Assembly (NCBI GenBank): GCA_003550325.1
Contig: QKWP01000512.1
Coordinates: 147,112-211,111, forward strand
Reading direction: 5' to 3'
DNA length: 64,000 nt
Source: Gigaspora rosea
Lineage: Eukaryota; Glomeromycota; Glomeromycetes; Diversisporales; Gigasporaceae
Position numbers and translations under genes: made by a program. The notes beneath the pieces are model-generated. The model did not search any database and was not told the DNA's origin. It saw only the letters and a list, made by a program, of their open reading frames with translations. This document shows positions 1 to 10,933 of the stretch, one piece after another. How positions within the stretch are numbered: position 1 is the first letter of the stretch; each line of letters starts with the position of its first letter.

Positions 1-332
1 TATATTTAACCGGTTTTATTGTTGTACAAAATTAATTAAAAAAATAACTGCATAGTAAAAATTAATTTTTTATTAAGCTAATTGAATTTCAAAAATAAGC
101 AAAAATTATCCAGCATAACAAATTACATATAATCCCAAAATTTTTTAAAATTTTATAAAAATTTAAAGTAGTTATTATTTCTAAATATAAAATGCAATTT
201 TTAATTCAAAATTATATCAATTACCAAATATAGTAATTTTATTACTATATATAGTAATTAACTAAAATTTTTTAAAAAATTATAAAATTTTAAAAATATG
301 TGCAATTTGTTATACTAAATAATTTTATTTAA

Positions 333-364
333 GCAAGGCCTCACCTAAAAAAAAAAAAAAAAAA
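333..364 (+). mobile_element. 5'-truncated retroposon stub (about 14 bp plus poly-A)
   Basis: A 14-bp stub (GCAAGGCCTCACCT) followed by a long A run is flanked by a perfect 16-bp direct repeat, AAATAATTTTATTTAA, at 317-332 and 365-380. This is the structure left by target-primed reverse transcription with extreme 5' truncation. The stub resembles the 3' end of the 1.3-kb minus-strand retroposon at 51542-52851, which reads GACCTCACCTTAACAAC before its A tail. The flanking repeat is AT-only, so chance duplication is possible but unlikely at 16 bp. Confidence 0.6.
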
Positions 365-643
365 AAATAATTTTATTTAAATAAAATTGCTAGTTTATTA
401 ATAAAAAATTTAAGTTCATCTATTACTATATTAAATATTTTATTTATTATGAAAACTAAACTAAAATTTAGAAAACTGGTCAAATGTAAAAATTTAAAAA
501 TTTGCTTAAACTTGATTATTTTAAAAACTGTAGTATAAAATTTTTTAAACTTTTTTTATTTAAAAGGTATAGATTTAAAGAATATATAATTTAATTTTTA
601 GCGTGATACCTTATATATTTAGCTCTGTATAAATTTTTGAAAA

Positions 644-1013
644 GTGCCTACAATAATATGGAGTGCTCCGTATTAAAAGGGCCCATTTTTACAATTTTTT
701 GAAAAATGAGTTTTTATTAAATTCATGTAAATTTTGACATAATTGATATTTTTCAATTATTAATAAAAGTTGATTTGCATAATAAAAAATCAAGATAATT
801 TAAAAAGAAAAATTACATGAGGCTGCGTAGAGCCAACACGTCACGAGATTATCCGATAGTCACCTGCCTTCTTTAACCAATCAAAATCGTGAAATTTAAT
901 TAATCCCGAATCAGTCCGAAAATCAAAACAAATGGTTAAACTCAATTATCTCAAAATGAGATAAATGTAAAAATGGGACCTTTTAATACGGAGCACTCCA
1001 TATGGTAGGCCAC
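644..1013. mobile_element. MITE with about 45-bp terminal inverted repeats
   Basis: The left end reads GGAGTGCTCCGTATTAAAAG (from about 660) and the right end carries the exact reverse complement around 981-999. The similarity extends outward through GTGCCTAC / GTAGGCCAC and inward through CCCATTTTTAC. The 270-bp middle has no coding potential. No convincing target duplication was found, so the superfamily is unknown. Confidence 0.75.
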
Positions 1014-1083
1014 TGTACAAAAATCATTTCCAATCTCTTTTTCCTAATATTTTTGCTCAAGCAATAAAATCAATTCTTTAAAG

Positions 1084-2560
1084 TCATATTATACAACAAA
1101 ATTATATATTATCTTTATATACCTCTATAGTACAATCACTTCTCTCTAATCTCAAAAACCATAAATTATCAACTTTATTATTTGAACAATTCCTTTTATT
1201 AGAAAAACACCTTCCTCATCCCAACTCTTTTACCCTTCTATCACTTGATACTAGTCAATACCAAGCTTATGATATGTTATGTAATATCTGGGAAAAATTA
1301 TCTAATAGAAAATATCTTTATTTCTTTTTAACAGGCCCAGCAGAAGCTGGTAAAACTTTTTTTCTACTTTAATTTATAGCTTACCTCATATTAAAACAAA
1401 AATCCTACCTTCTCCTTGCACCTAGTGGTGTTGCTGCCCAAAACATAGGTGGCAAAACTATTCATTCAAATCTAAAATCTGTTTTCATAGTAATCATTAT
1501 GAATCACTAATTTTCTCAAACTCAGAAGATGAAAACTTATTAAAACAAATAGATTTTTTTATAATTGATGAAGTTTCAATGATTGATGCTAATTTATTTA
1601 CCTTTATTAGTAATATGTTTGCCAGAATTCATAATAACAATTTTATCTTTGGAGGCATACCAACTGTTATTGTTGGTGATCTAGCTCAACTGCCACCAGT
1701 TCAACCACTTTCTGTTTTTCTTTCTTCTGCTTGGCAAAAGTTTTTTCCTATATTTCTTACTACCCCCAATAACAACAAAATGTTATTACATTCTATAATA
1801 TTCTACAAGAAATCAGAACTGGACAATTATCCAATTTAACCAAATCTATTATTGAATCCAAAGTAAACCCTCATATATCTCCTAATGAATTATTTAACAC
1901 AACTCATATTGTTTCAACACGTCAAAGCTGCTCATGATATCAACATTTTACTCTGTTACTATCTACCACTTGATCATACTTGCAGTGAACCTATTCTCTC
2001 TTTAGCTAAAGACACATTAAACTTTGAAATCTTAAATACAAATCACTCATTTTCCTAATTTAAAAATATGACCAATCTACCTTATTCGCTATACTTGCAA
2101 GAAGGTTCTCGTGTTATGTTCTTAAATAATAAACTTTTTGAAAATAAAATATGCAATGGCACTATTGGTCTTATAACTAAAATAATTGACAACAATAATA
2201 TAGAAGTTACTTTTCCAACTCACATAACTATAAATGAAGTAACGTTCAAAGAGAGACCTCTTACTTTGAAATAGATGGTAAACCAGCTTCCCGCTATCAA
2301 TTTCCCCTTCAAAATGCATTTGCCTTGACTACTCATAAAGTTCAGAGCTTAACACTACCTCATGTCATGACTAGTGTTGATGAATCTGTATTTGCGGAAG
2401 GACAAGTCTATGTTGCCATGAGTCGTACAACATCTTGGAAAAGCCTCCATATACTAAAATTTGACCATAATTGCCTTAAACCTCCAACTGCAGCTCTAGA
2501 AAAATACAAAAGACTATGTTTACTACATGCCAGAGGTTTACATACTGTACCTTATATCTT
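1084..2560 (+). pseudogene. Decayed Helitron PIF1-type helicase, copy 1
   Basis: The C-terminal helicase domain of a Helitron (rolling-circle DNA transposon) Rep-helicase, which would unwind DNA during transposition. Read across several frames it shows a Walker-A-like GPAEAGKT at about 1334, a Walker B IIDEVSM near 1561, VGDLAQLPPVQ at 1672, and the family's C-terminal NAFALTTHKVQSLTL at about 2313 followed by QVYVAMSRTTSW. Reading is open without a starting Met from about 1084. It is broken by an in-frame stop just after Walker A (about 1369), by frameshifts near 1500, 1780 and 1930, and by a stop near 2272. The Rep (HUH) domain is absent upstream, so the copy is 5'-truncated. The helicase family is clear; assignment to Helitrons rather than cellular PIF1 rests on the C-terminal motif wording and on a similar, more complete copy at 44.5-50.0 kb. 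Confidence 0.85.
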
Positions 2561-2679
2561 AATTTTCTTAAACTTTACAACCTCATTTAAAACATCTAAT
2601 CACAAAAAAAAATTCTCTTACCATATTATACCAAACTTTACCACCTTCTTTGTTTCATTTAATAATTTTTTCTTTTAAT

Positions 2680-5600
2680 AAAAACTCATACCCACACACC
2701 TCTGCTAAACATTCATTCATTACCTAATCCTACATATCATATTTATACAAACACGCCTGCAATTTATACCTAATCAATCTTTATTTTCTTATCCATTTTC
2801 ATATTTTTCTTAACAAAAAACTCCAGAGCATCTGCTCTACATTTACTAAGCTTATTCAATTCCAATCTCAAATAATCAACTCTATTTATCTTATTCTTCA
2901 CTATCTCATCCCTCCTTAGTTCTTGTACTCCATACTTACCTTTTTCCTCACTACAGCCAACTTCACCGTATATTACCTTATCAATTCATACCCTATAAGC
3001 TTCCCTTTACACCTCCTATACTCAATTTTCACCTTTCGTATACTTACTCTTTTTGTATAGTCAATATCACTATCATTCAAAAACTAATATATCATATTTA
3101 TGTTAACCTTCCCTTTAGATTTTTATAAATCTTCAATCTCACTAATACACTACATATCCTCTTCATTAAATACACCCCAAAAAAACATATAACACCGTCC
3201 CATGCATGCATATTATCTATTACTACTTATCCTATCCCTTATCAACTATTACTGTTATCAAAAATTTCGTTCACACCCGCATTTTAAAAAAAATTTAAAA
3301 AAATTACCTCCTGTAAATTTTTACTCTATAACTAAATAAATAACAATATCCCGTTTCAATCAACCTTAAATAGTTGTAAAACTACATATTTGCCCACTAA
3401 TGCTCTTATTAAGCCACGCAAAGTTAATTTTTCATTTTCCATAACCCTCCAACCCAGTTTTTCAAATTGAACTTTTGTTTTTTAAATCCTTATTATGACA
3501 TATATTCCATATTTACTGTTTAACTTTTTTCTCAGTTGTCCCTAATAATACCCTTAATTTCCTGATTTACCCAATAAATCCAAAAGAAAATCCAAGATTT
3601 CAAATTATCCAAACCAAGAAATTATCTTTACATAGCCTTATATGCGAACATGCTTTTTATTTTATGTTAGATTAAAGAAAAAAATTTGTTAATTAAATGA
3701 AATATCAGCCCCACACGACGAAATTTTGCACCCCGATGTTACGTTATGCAAATTTAACTTTTTGCTTTACATAACCGATATTTCAAGATTCTATCTGCGC
3801 TCAAATTTTTTTTTGTAAAAAAAATTTAACTTTGCATCCTAAATTAATTCATCTTCACTTCTAAGCTCACACAAATTTAATTCTTCTATTTACTTATTAT
3901 CGAATCCGAAATTTTTACTTTTTACTTTATCAGACCTATCGAATAATTCCAGAATATTATCATCAAATAACACCAGAGAAAAAAATTAAATACCAAAAAT
4001 GCTACAATTATCACAATAGAAATTTAAAAAAAAACTGTTTTTTTTGAAAAAATTTCGTTAGCTAGTTATGCAAAACAAAAATAAACTTTGCTTGCCTTAT
4101 ACAAATGAATATTCATTTTCATACCTTATACTACTTTCTAAACCCTACCTATAAAAAAAATTCTTTCATTTTGATAGATTCTTCCTTTTTGCTTTGCTTC
4201 TATATTAAACCTCTCACCTAATATATGCATCCATTTACTTTCGTATTAACCTACTCAGATCTTATATAATTACAAACCGCTTTAAAATTTTCCTTTTAAT
4301 AAAAATTTAATAACACTTACCAACTATTCTGATTACCATCATAGTTGAATTAATCAATCATAAACCTATTAACCACATAATATGCTCAAAATTATTTTAT
4401 TTTGCATTAAAATTATTATGCCTTCTACTATGACATATAGTAAAAATTCAATTAAACTTTATACTTTAACGTTAAACATCATGCAATCATTAATACATGT
4501 TATTAACATTACCAATAACCATTACCATTAATAACTTAATCAAACATCCACAAAATACACATAACTAACAAAAGTCGATTTTAAAAAAATTCATTGACCA
4601 ATTAACGTTATAATTTTAAAAATAACTGTACAGCACTTCATTTTCGCATGTTTATTGTTAATTCATCAATTAACAATTATGACAATCCTTTTATGACATT
4701 ACTTATTCAATTAATATAATATAAAAAATCACATTATCTTATTCAACATTTTTATTTCAAAAGTTTTATACCATAACTTTACATCACAATGACAAAATTA
4801 CACTTACAAAATTACATAAATGATTAAATTTCATGCATGAGAATCACCATTCAAATGCATCGAAATGCATAGGAATCATATTTAGCTAATTCGGAATTAA
4901 TCAATTCTAGCCTAAAATCATACTGATAAAATCGTATCCATTCAGTAAATAAAAAATGCCCAATCATAATTTTGCTAAAGAATCTACTAGCAACTGAGCT
5001 AAACACCAACTGAACTTTTGTTATCTTCCCTATAAGAAAAATGTACCGTATAGCCACGGAATGTAATTGGATAGGCACGAGTCATTTTGGCACGAGTCAA
5101 AATCCAGATTTGTACAGCTATTTTCCGTGCCATTTTTACAGTGCCATTCTGTAAAACGTTCCTGTACGTGAACAAGATCTTTGCTATTTCTATCATTTCT
5201 GACACTAACCCATACCACTTTTTTATAGGACTTCCAATAGAATTCATTACCTAAACTTTAATAATAAACAAACCAATCAAAAACCTTTTACGAAACTACA
5301 TTTTTGAATTTTACACAATAAGTAAATAAATAATTTACGCAACATTACCTATATATAAAAATAACATACTAAATATAAAACCCACCACTAGAAACTGCAT
5401 TATGTATCTCGCATTGAAGCAAATTCTGCATTTCCTTATATTTTTTTATCTAAAACAGAATATCATGCTCGTATCATATTCATACTAATTTTAATCTTCA
5501 TAAATTTCACCTACTGTAAAATAATTACTAAAAGTTCATTTAAGTTCAATTCCTAATCGATCTTAAATAATTCATCACAACTACCATTCTTTTCTTACAA

Positions 5601-6080
5601 TACTTAATTAATATATATACTCCTAAAATGAACTCAATCTGCTACCCAAAAAATTATAACCAAGTTACATTAAATATCTGCATACAAAATATTACCATAA
5701 CAACCTAGCTTTCTAATCAACCTTAAAAAATTTTCTCCCATCATCCATTATCAATTTATATCTTATCTGTCTCTTTATGTATCCTTACAAAACTGTTTTA
5801 AAACAATTAAGACCATTTCAATTATATGCAACCATAAAACTGTATTAATTGTTATAATCTTTTTGCCTTATTAAATACTTTATATACTGATCCTCACATA
5901 CTAATTACAATCTACATTACATACTTCTCTCAACGATATTATAATATTACATCTATACTCCAACATTATTTAAATCCCGCTATCTGCATACCTTTTACCC
6001 ACTCATAACTCACTGCATTTGTGCGTTGCATTTCTTGTTATATATACTAAATAAACTTGTTATGATGTAAGATTATTCTT
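2680..6080. other. Gene-free, strongly G-poor stretch downstream of the helicase
   Basis: No credible coding sequence was found in this 3.4 kb. The plus strand is poor in G but not in C throughout (several 60-base rows carry about 15 C and 2-3 G), and the same skew covers the helicase remnant upstream. Short minus-strand open frames at 4.85-5.25 kb have no recognisable family. A segment near 5075-5120 resembles 58850-58895 (both carry GGATAGGCA followed by a CAGATTTGTACAG/CAGGATTTGTACAG-like block), so it includes part of an uncharacterised repeat. Confidence 0.5.
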
Positions 6081-6089
6081 TTTACGGGA

Positions 6090-7033
6090 AAATTTCTCAT
6101 CTTTTTTCTTTGAAATTTCAAATTTAACCAAAGAGTGATTCAGAATAATGTAGAAAGTAAATTACCATCAAATATTGATATTTCATAATTAAAAACGGTT
6201 CTTGAACGATTCATGTCATATCCGGATTCAAGAATCAAAGATTTCTTAGTTGAACGTGAAATTCGAAGAATTCAAATTCAAGCGCAAATATTTAAAAATT
6301 TAACAATATTTTCAATTGATCGAAGTAAAACTTTGTCAAAATCTTATGAACTTTTATTAAAAGATTTGAAAAAGATAAATCGTCATTTCGTGATTTGACA
6401 AAAACATTCCTTCAAAATTCAAATTCTATTAGTTCATTTTTAAGTTCAGAACTAACAACTATAAAAATGTTTCAAGAAAGTAAAAGGATTCGTGTGGCTT
6501 ATCATGATATAGTTAAAACTTTAGCAAATGTTTCTGATAATTTTGAGGATAGAATACGTGAATTTAAGATTCAGAAATTTGGTCTTAACTGGGAAGCTTT
6601 AAATTTGTAATCAGATGCAAAATATGCACAAACAGAATATGCAGTCATAAGTGGCTGTTTTGGAGTATTTCTTGGTTTTATAGCTGGTATGGGTGTAGGC
6701 TCTTATATGGTTTCATTTGACGGTGGTGTGGTGTTTTTGTCAACTGTTCTTCATGTATGGGTGCTGGCTCTAATTAGGTCAATTATTGGAAGAAAAGATT
6801 AATAAATCTGCTCGAAATAGAACCGCAAAAGCTGATAAATTTATGAAAAAATCAATTACGTTAATAATATTGTTGAAGATGTTGAGACATTTAAATCAGG
6901 TGTTCAAACATTTGAAAAGTTTTGGACAGGACATGTTGATTTTCTTACCAATGTACAACAAATAATTGAGAATTCCTTCAAAGTTAATATTGATTTGAAA
7001 CCTATTAATACTCAATCCATTTTTAGTGATTAA
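6090..7033 (+). pseudogene. Broken gene: coiled-coil-like protein with one hydrophobic segment
   Basis: Not recognised. Four blocks in successive frames read as one protein of about 310 residues: an N-terminal block from about 6090 with an internal TAA at about 6188; a charged helical block to 6398; a frameshift into a second helical block ending VAYHDIVKTLANVSDNFEDR; a TAA at 6608; then a Gly-rich hydrophobic segment (FGVFLGFIAGMGVGSYM) encoded at about 6660-6710. A last block in another frame ends with FKVNIDLKPINTQSIFSD and a TAA at 7031. Codon use and residue composition are protein-like throughout, and the indels keep restoring plausible helices. Heptad-like spacing of I/L/F suggests helical bundles around one membrane or buried hydrophobic hairpin. 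Known Rhizophagus proteins of this style exist, but I cannot name a family. Confidence 0.6.
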
Positions 7034-7497
7034 AATAGGGCCAAGAATTCTTTATAAATTATAGAATTAATGTAAAGGGTCTTCGAATTTTGCATTAAAA
7101 TAAACAACGCTAGATCTAAATAAAATTCTTCAGACTTTGTAATTTTGAAAAATGAAATAATAAACCCGAACCAAAAAAAAATTCCTCATAAGTATTTGAA
7201 TTGTTTAAATACTATAAGGGTAATAATAGTGCGTATACTTCATAGCATACTTGATAAGCCTTTATTACTAGTACTGTAGTAATAAAACGGCGGCGTTTCT
7301 TAAGGCAAGAGCCATGTATTAGGTTCTGGATTTTTTTTAAAAAAAATACATGAAAGTTAATGATGTAGCTTATTTTATTATCGTTTAGTAACAACCGAAA
7401 AATTTGTTAACTTAATCAGCTTAATTGATTAGTCGATTTCAAAATTTACCCAAAAAATTTGTCTTGACTTTTAGATTTATTATTGGAAATTCTAGAA

Positions 7498-7586
7498 GTG
7501 GCGTAGAACTACGGGCCTGCTCTGTAATTTGTACTCTGGTGTGATATAGTGTGAGGGTTACTCTGCCAAAGTATGCACTACACCAC
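7498..7586 (+). other. Candidate structured RNA or SINE fragment
   Basis: An unusually GC-rich 89-nt block in AT-rich surroundings. Its ends pair: GTGGCGTAG (7498-7506) against CTACACCAC (7578-7586), 8 of 9 positions. Inside the 5' arm is a small hairpin GTAG-AA-CTAC. A T run at 7612-7621 could act as a Pol III terminator. TGGCGTAGAACTACGG is only a weak A-box match and GGGTTACTCTGCC a weak B-box match. It is not a tRNA, 5S rRNA or recognisable snRNA. Confidence 0.25.
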
Positions 7587-7631
7587 CCCGGAACGCTCTG
7601 TTAATATTCTAATTTTTTTTTCTATTGCATA

Positions 7632-8108
7632 TAGGAAGATGGGGGTAGGGTATTGTGGTCAATCCGTATATCTTGTGATCTAGCAATCAGAATCGGATGA
7701 ATTTGTACCATTCGATTTGTTTCATTGAGACGAATCAAATGGTATAAAAACCATCCAACTTCGATCACTAAATCACAAGATATCATCATTTATACAAAAT
7801 ATAAATTTCGCGCATATCTAAACTTATTATTAAAAATATATACTTTTTAATGATAAATAACTTTTATCTACTGGTCCGTTTTTGGACTCGATGAGACAAT
7901 TTTAACGAGCTCATATCATTAAAATCCAATCACAAGATTACAAGACCGATATAGATTTGCCTTATTTCAAAAGATTATATTAATAAATCTGCAAATTTTT
8001 ACACAAACCTTTAATGATCTCAGGACTCCATGATTGCATTTACCAATTTTGTGCTCAATAGAATTACCTATCATTTTGGTAGTAAAATTACACAAAACGA
8101 ACCATTAG
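7632..8108. mobile_element. Relic of TAAGGGAGAT-family TIR element
   Basis: The left end (GGAAGATGGGGGTAGGGTATTGTGG) resembles the inverted-repeat end TAAGGGAGATRGKGGTATTGT seen at 35172 and, reversed, at 25961 and 43540. Inside lies a hairpin of about 105 bp centred near 7728, with arms running from CTTGTGATCTAGCAATCAGA to the reverse complement TCGATCACTAAATCACAAG. A second, weaker hairpin is centred near 7895. The copy breaks off at 8108, where a TGGACAT-repeat block begins. Confidence 0.55.
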
Positions 8109-8109
8109 A

Positions 8110-8216
8110 TCAGTATTGGCATTGGACATATGTCCATCTAATTTTGGTCCTATTGGACTGGACTGGACATTGGACATATACTTGGACATATGTCCATGTC
8201 CAATATGTCCAATAAA
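8110..8216. repeat. TGGACAT / ATGTCCA inverted-unit repeat block
   Basis: About 105 bp made of TGGACAT and its reverse complement ATGTCCA plus TTGGACTGGAC variants. A related block occurs at 25620-25720. Both abut the same sequence (CATTAGATCA) of TAAGGGAGAT-family elements, suggesting a small insertion element or a locally expanded hairpin. Short open frames across it are repeat artefacts. Confidence 0.6.
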
Positions 8217-8809
8217 ATTTTTTTTATTTTTTTAATTATAAAGGTTTTTGAATCAGTCTAAATAAGATTGATTTTTTGAATCCAATACAGTCTGCTATCT
8301 TTTTTAATATAAGTGGGAGATTTTTTCCAATTGGGAACTGCAATATAAACAATATTTTACAAAAATTTTAATCTAAAAACATAATTTTTTAATTTAAGGT
8401 CATGAAAGATACGACTTAGTTCTAATGTACACACTATATAAATTTAAATTTAATACACCACACGTTTAATGTGCTACCTAATACGTTGATATGTTATTCA
8501 ATGCATTTATCATTCTATGAATTCATTCATTAAATTTTAAACCCAACACATTAATGTGTTATCCCAAACATTCGATTCCTTTGAAATTTTACTCTTTATA
8601 ACACATATATATAGGTGCTAATACATTAGTGTTGTGAAGATTTACTTTATATGTTAATCATGAGTTTACACTGATTTGACTAACTTTTAATGAATTATAC
8701 AAAAATAGAAATGAAAGTTATTTATACTAAATAAAAAAAATGATCTATATACAAATGTGTGGAGGTAAAACTAATAATCTCTAATATCACAATTTTGAAT
8801 TTGATACTA

Positions 8810-9010
8810 GCTGCAGCAATATCGTGATTTAGCTAGTGAAAAACTGACCAGCAGGGAATTTGCAGCTATGGACATTAATAAACAAGCCTTAAAGGTGGCG
8901 AAAATAAACACCACCCAACAACAAATATTATTGTAGCTAATCTGTCTTATGCTAGCATAAGTGAATATCAAAATTTGGCTCCAGTTCCAAGAAGCCGCCA
9001 ATTAATCTTC
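8810..9010 (+). other. Possible exon-like coding fragment
   Basis: Plus strand from CTGCAGCAA reads about 40 residues of ordinary composition (LASEKLTSREFAAMDINKQ, then KVAKINTTQQQ), directly after a TACTAG that could be a splice acceptor. After a stop at about 8936 a second frame continues with ANLSYASISEYQNLAPVPR. No family is recognised, and chance cannot be excluded in a stretch this short. Confidence 0.2.
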
Positions 9011-9054
9011 TATAAATGCATGCAATTAGGAAAAGTGCAATTATGGACTGTGTG

Positions 9055-9185
9055 CTTATAGAATGTAATCTATATATACCAGGAACGCAGTCATGCAAAT
9101 TGACGGAGTGTATGGTTACCTGCTATCTAGAATGGCGAGTTCGCAAAATCTTGCATTTGATTTGGCATTTCATTTCACATGTTAA
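9055..9185. repeat. Dispersed repeat shared with 18205-18300
   Basis: Both places share a TACCAGGAAC block, then a GTGTATGGTTA block, then GCAAAACCTTGCAT / GCAAAATCTTGCAT, in the same order and orientation. The element type is unknown. Confidence 0.45.
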
Positions 9186-9324
9186 TGTGCTGTGCTAGTA
9201 TGACATACTTCTACTGTTTGTGTATGAGCATACTAGTGTTTTTTGTACTCAACTTTTTCTATTTTTAGTTAGTATGTTATTTATCATTATTTATTTTTTT
9301 TTGGCATATTTTGTTGCATAGTCG

Positions 9325-9500
9325 GGCGATTGAATCTCCAAATGGGTGATCAAAGCCCCAAACGGGTGATCAAATCTCCAAATTGGTAATCAAATCTCCA
9401 GACAGGTGATCAATTACTTGTTTGGAGATTTAATCACCCATTTGGAGATTTAATCACCTATTTGGAGATTTGAATCTCCAAATGAGTGATAAAACTCCCA
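9325..9500. repeat. Mirror-arranged array of 18-20-bp GGTGATCAAATCTCCA units
   Basis: About four to five units of the type GGTGATCAAATCTCCAAA run in one orientation from 9330 to 9415 and are followed by three to four units in the opposite orientation (TTTGGAGATTTAATCACC) to about 9470, with a last forward unit to 9500. The halves can fold into one long hairpin. Units differ at 1-4 positions. There are no unique spacers, so this is not a CRISPR array. Confidence 0.8.
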
Positions 9501-9831
9501 TACTAATTAAAATATATAAGGGTTTGGTTTTAACTTATGGAGGAAGAACAAGTAGTTAACGGTTGTAGATAGTATTTAGTATTTCTGTAATAATCTAATG
9601 TATTGATTCATATTAATAAAGAGGACACTTATATCCGTAAATATGTGTGTTAGTTAAACCATTTAACCTTAATCACAATTTGTTCACAATTGAACTAAAC
9701 TGGCCCAATTTCATCAAGCCCTCCCAACCAATCGTAACACCAGATTTGGTATTTGTGTTATTCTAAGAACGCAGTAATATGTATCATATAGTGGAACAAA
9801 ATCAGGTAAAATATTTTCTATCTCAATAACA

Positions 9832-10084
9832 TCAGATTTCACAGACAAAATAATTCTAGCCATTGTCGTTAGAATTAGGTTGAAATTTACTGTAAATTCT
9901 CGAAATAGCGAGCATGGACGTTTTTTTGAGAATTTATAGTAAAGCTGGTTCAATTTATGAAGAAATTGTTGGCTAAATATATTGTTAACAAAATGAATTT
10001 GTCTGATAATTAACCGTCTGTAGAATAATCTCGTCTGTAAATTAATTGTTTATGAACTAAGTGTCTATAAAGTGATTGTTAATG
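9832..10084. mobile_element. Diverged relic of the 10-bp-TSD MITE family (see 49484)
   Basis: Contains ACAGACAAAATAATTCTAGC-CATTGTC-GTTAG, matching the diagnostic core of the MITEs at 49484-49782 and 58081-58388, and ends with a GTCTATAAAGTGATTGTT block like their right terminus. Terminal repeats and target duplication are no longer clear. Confidence 0.4.
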
Positions 10085-10529
10085 ATTTAATATGAAATGT
10101 ATAACAAAGCGAAAAGTGCAAAGATAGAATGAAAATAAATCCGAATATCTCATTGGTAATAAAGTCGACCAGAATTATGACAAGTATTATAAATGTTGGG
10201 CAATGTTATTGTGATCATCAATCACTGTAACAAAGATGATTTTATTAGTAGAATTTAAGTGTTTACTTTATTACAATAAAAAAAGTAAAATTAGATAGAA
10301 AGAGCAAAAGTTAGTCTTTTGACTATAACGAATAAAGAGAAGAGAAGCATATAGTAAAGACACTTTACGGCTGAAAGTTTTTTTAGTGTGTGTCTTGTTC
10401 CAAGTGAGACGTCTATAAATTGATAACTAGTTGAGCAAGATAACAGTTACATCATGTTCCTGTTTTAGCATGACTGCATCGCACAACTACCTGAATAATA
10501 TTACAGTATTAGGCAAATCAAATTATGTG

Positions 10530-10700
10530 CACTTATATAAAAAAATAGTACAGATGAAGTGCACTTATAGAAAAAAATATATGTAAATTGAGCTTATAGA
10601 AAAATATGTATGCGAATTGCACTCATAGAAAGAAAGTGCATATGAAGTGCATTTATAGAAAGTGCATGCAAAGCATATTTATAAAGAATGCATTTATAGA
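10530..10700. repeat. Degenerate tandem repeat of about 35 bp (GTGCACTTATAGAAA type)
   Basis: Five to six units built around AAGTGCAYTTATAGAAA follow one another with length variation. The same words (GCACTTAGAG, GCATTTATAG) fill the inner termini of the TIR element that starts at 10934, so this is probably an eroded end of a related copy. Confidence 0.55.
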
Positions 10701-10933
10701 AGATTGACTGTATTTCATCTTTCAAAAATGATTATATGCTACTGTGCATTGATTTAGAGACCGCAGAAACTATTTTTGTAGGTTTCGATTTTCAAAACAA
10801 TGCCTATGAGCATTATTTTGCATCTAAATAGTATAAAATCTGATATTTTAAAACTATATATGATATGTTTGAAATTTTTTTAAAAAATCCAAATAAAGTG
10901 TATAAAAAAAGTTGAATATACATACTCTATATA

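Noticed and set aside
7498-7586. U6 or U5 snRNA
   Set aside because: Only scattered short words match (CTTTGGCAG, TACTCTGGT); the ACAGAGA box and the conserved U5 loop are missing.
8030-8215. 61-codon frame ending in WTGHWTYTWTYVH
   Set aside because: The repeated Trp/Thr/His text is the translation of TGGACAT repeats.
9325-9500. CRISPR-like array
   Set aside because: Units are continuous with no unique spacers, they change orientation in the middle, and the context is eukaryotic.
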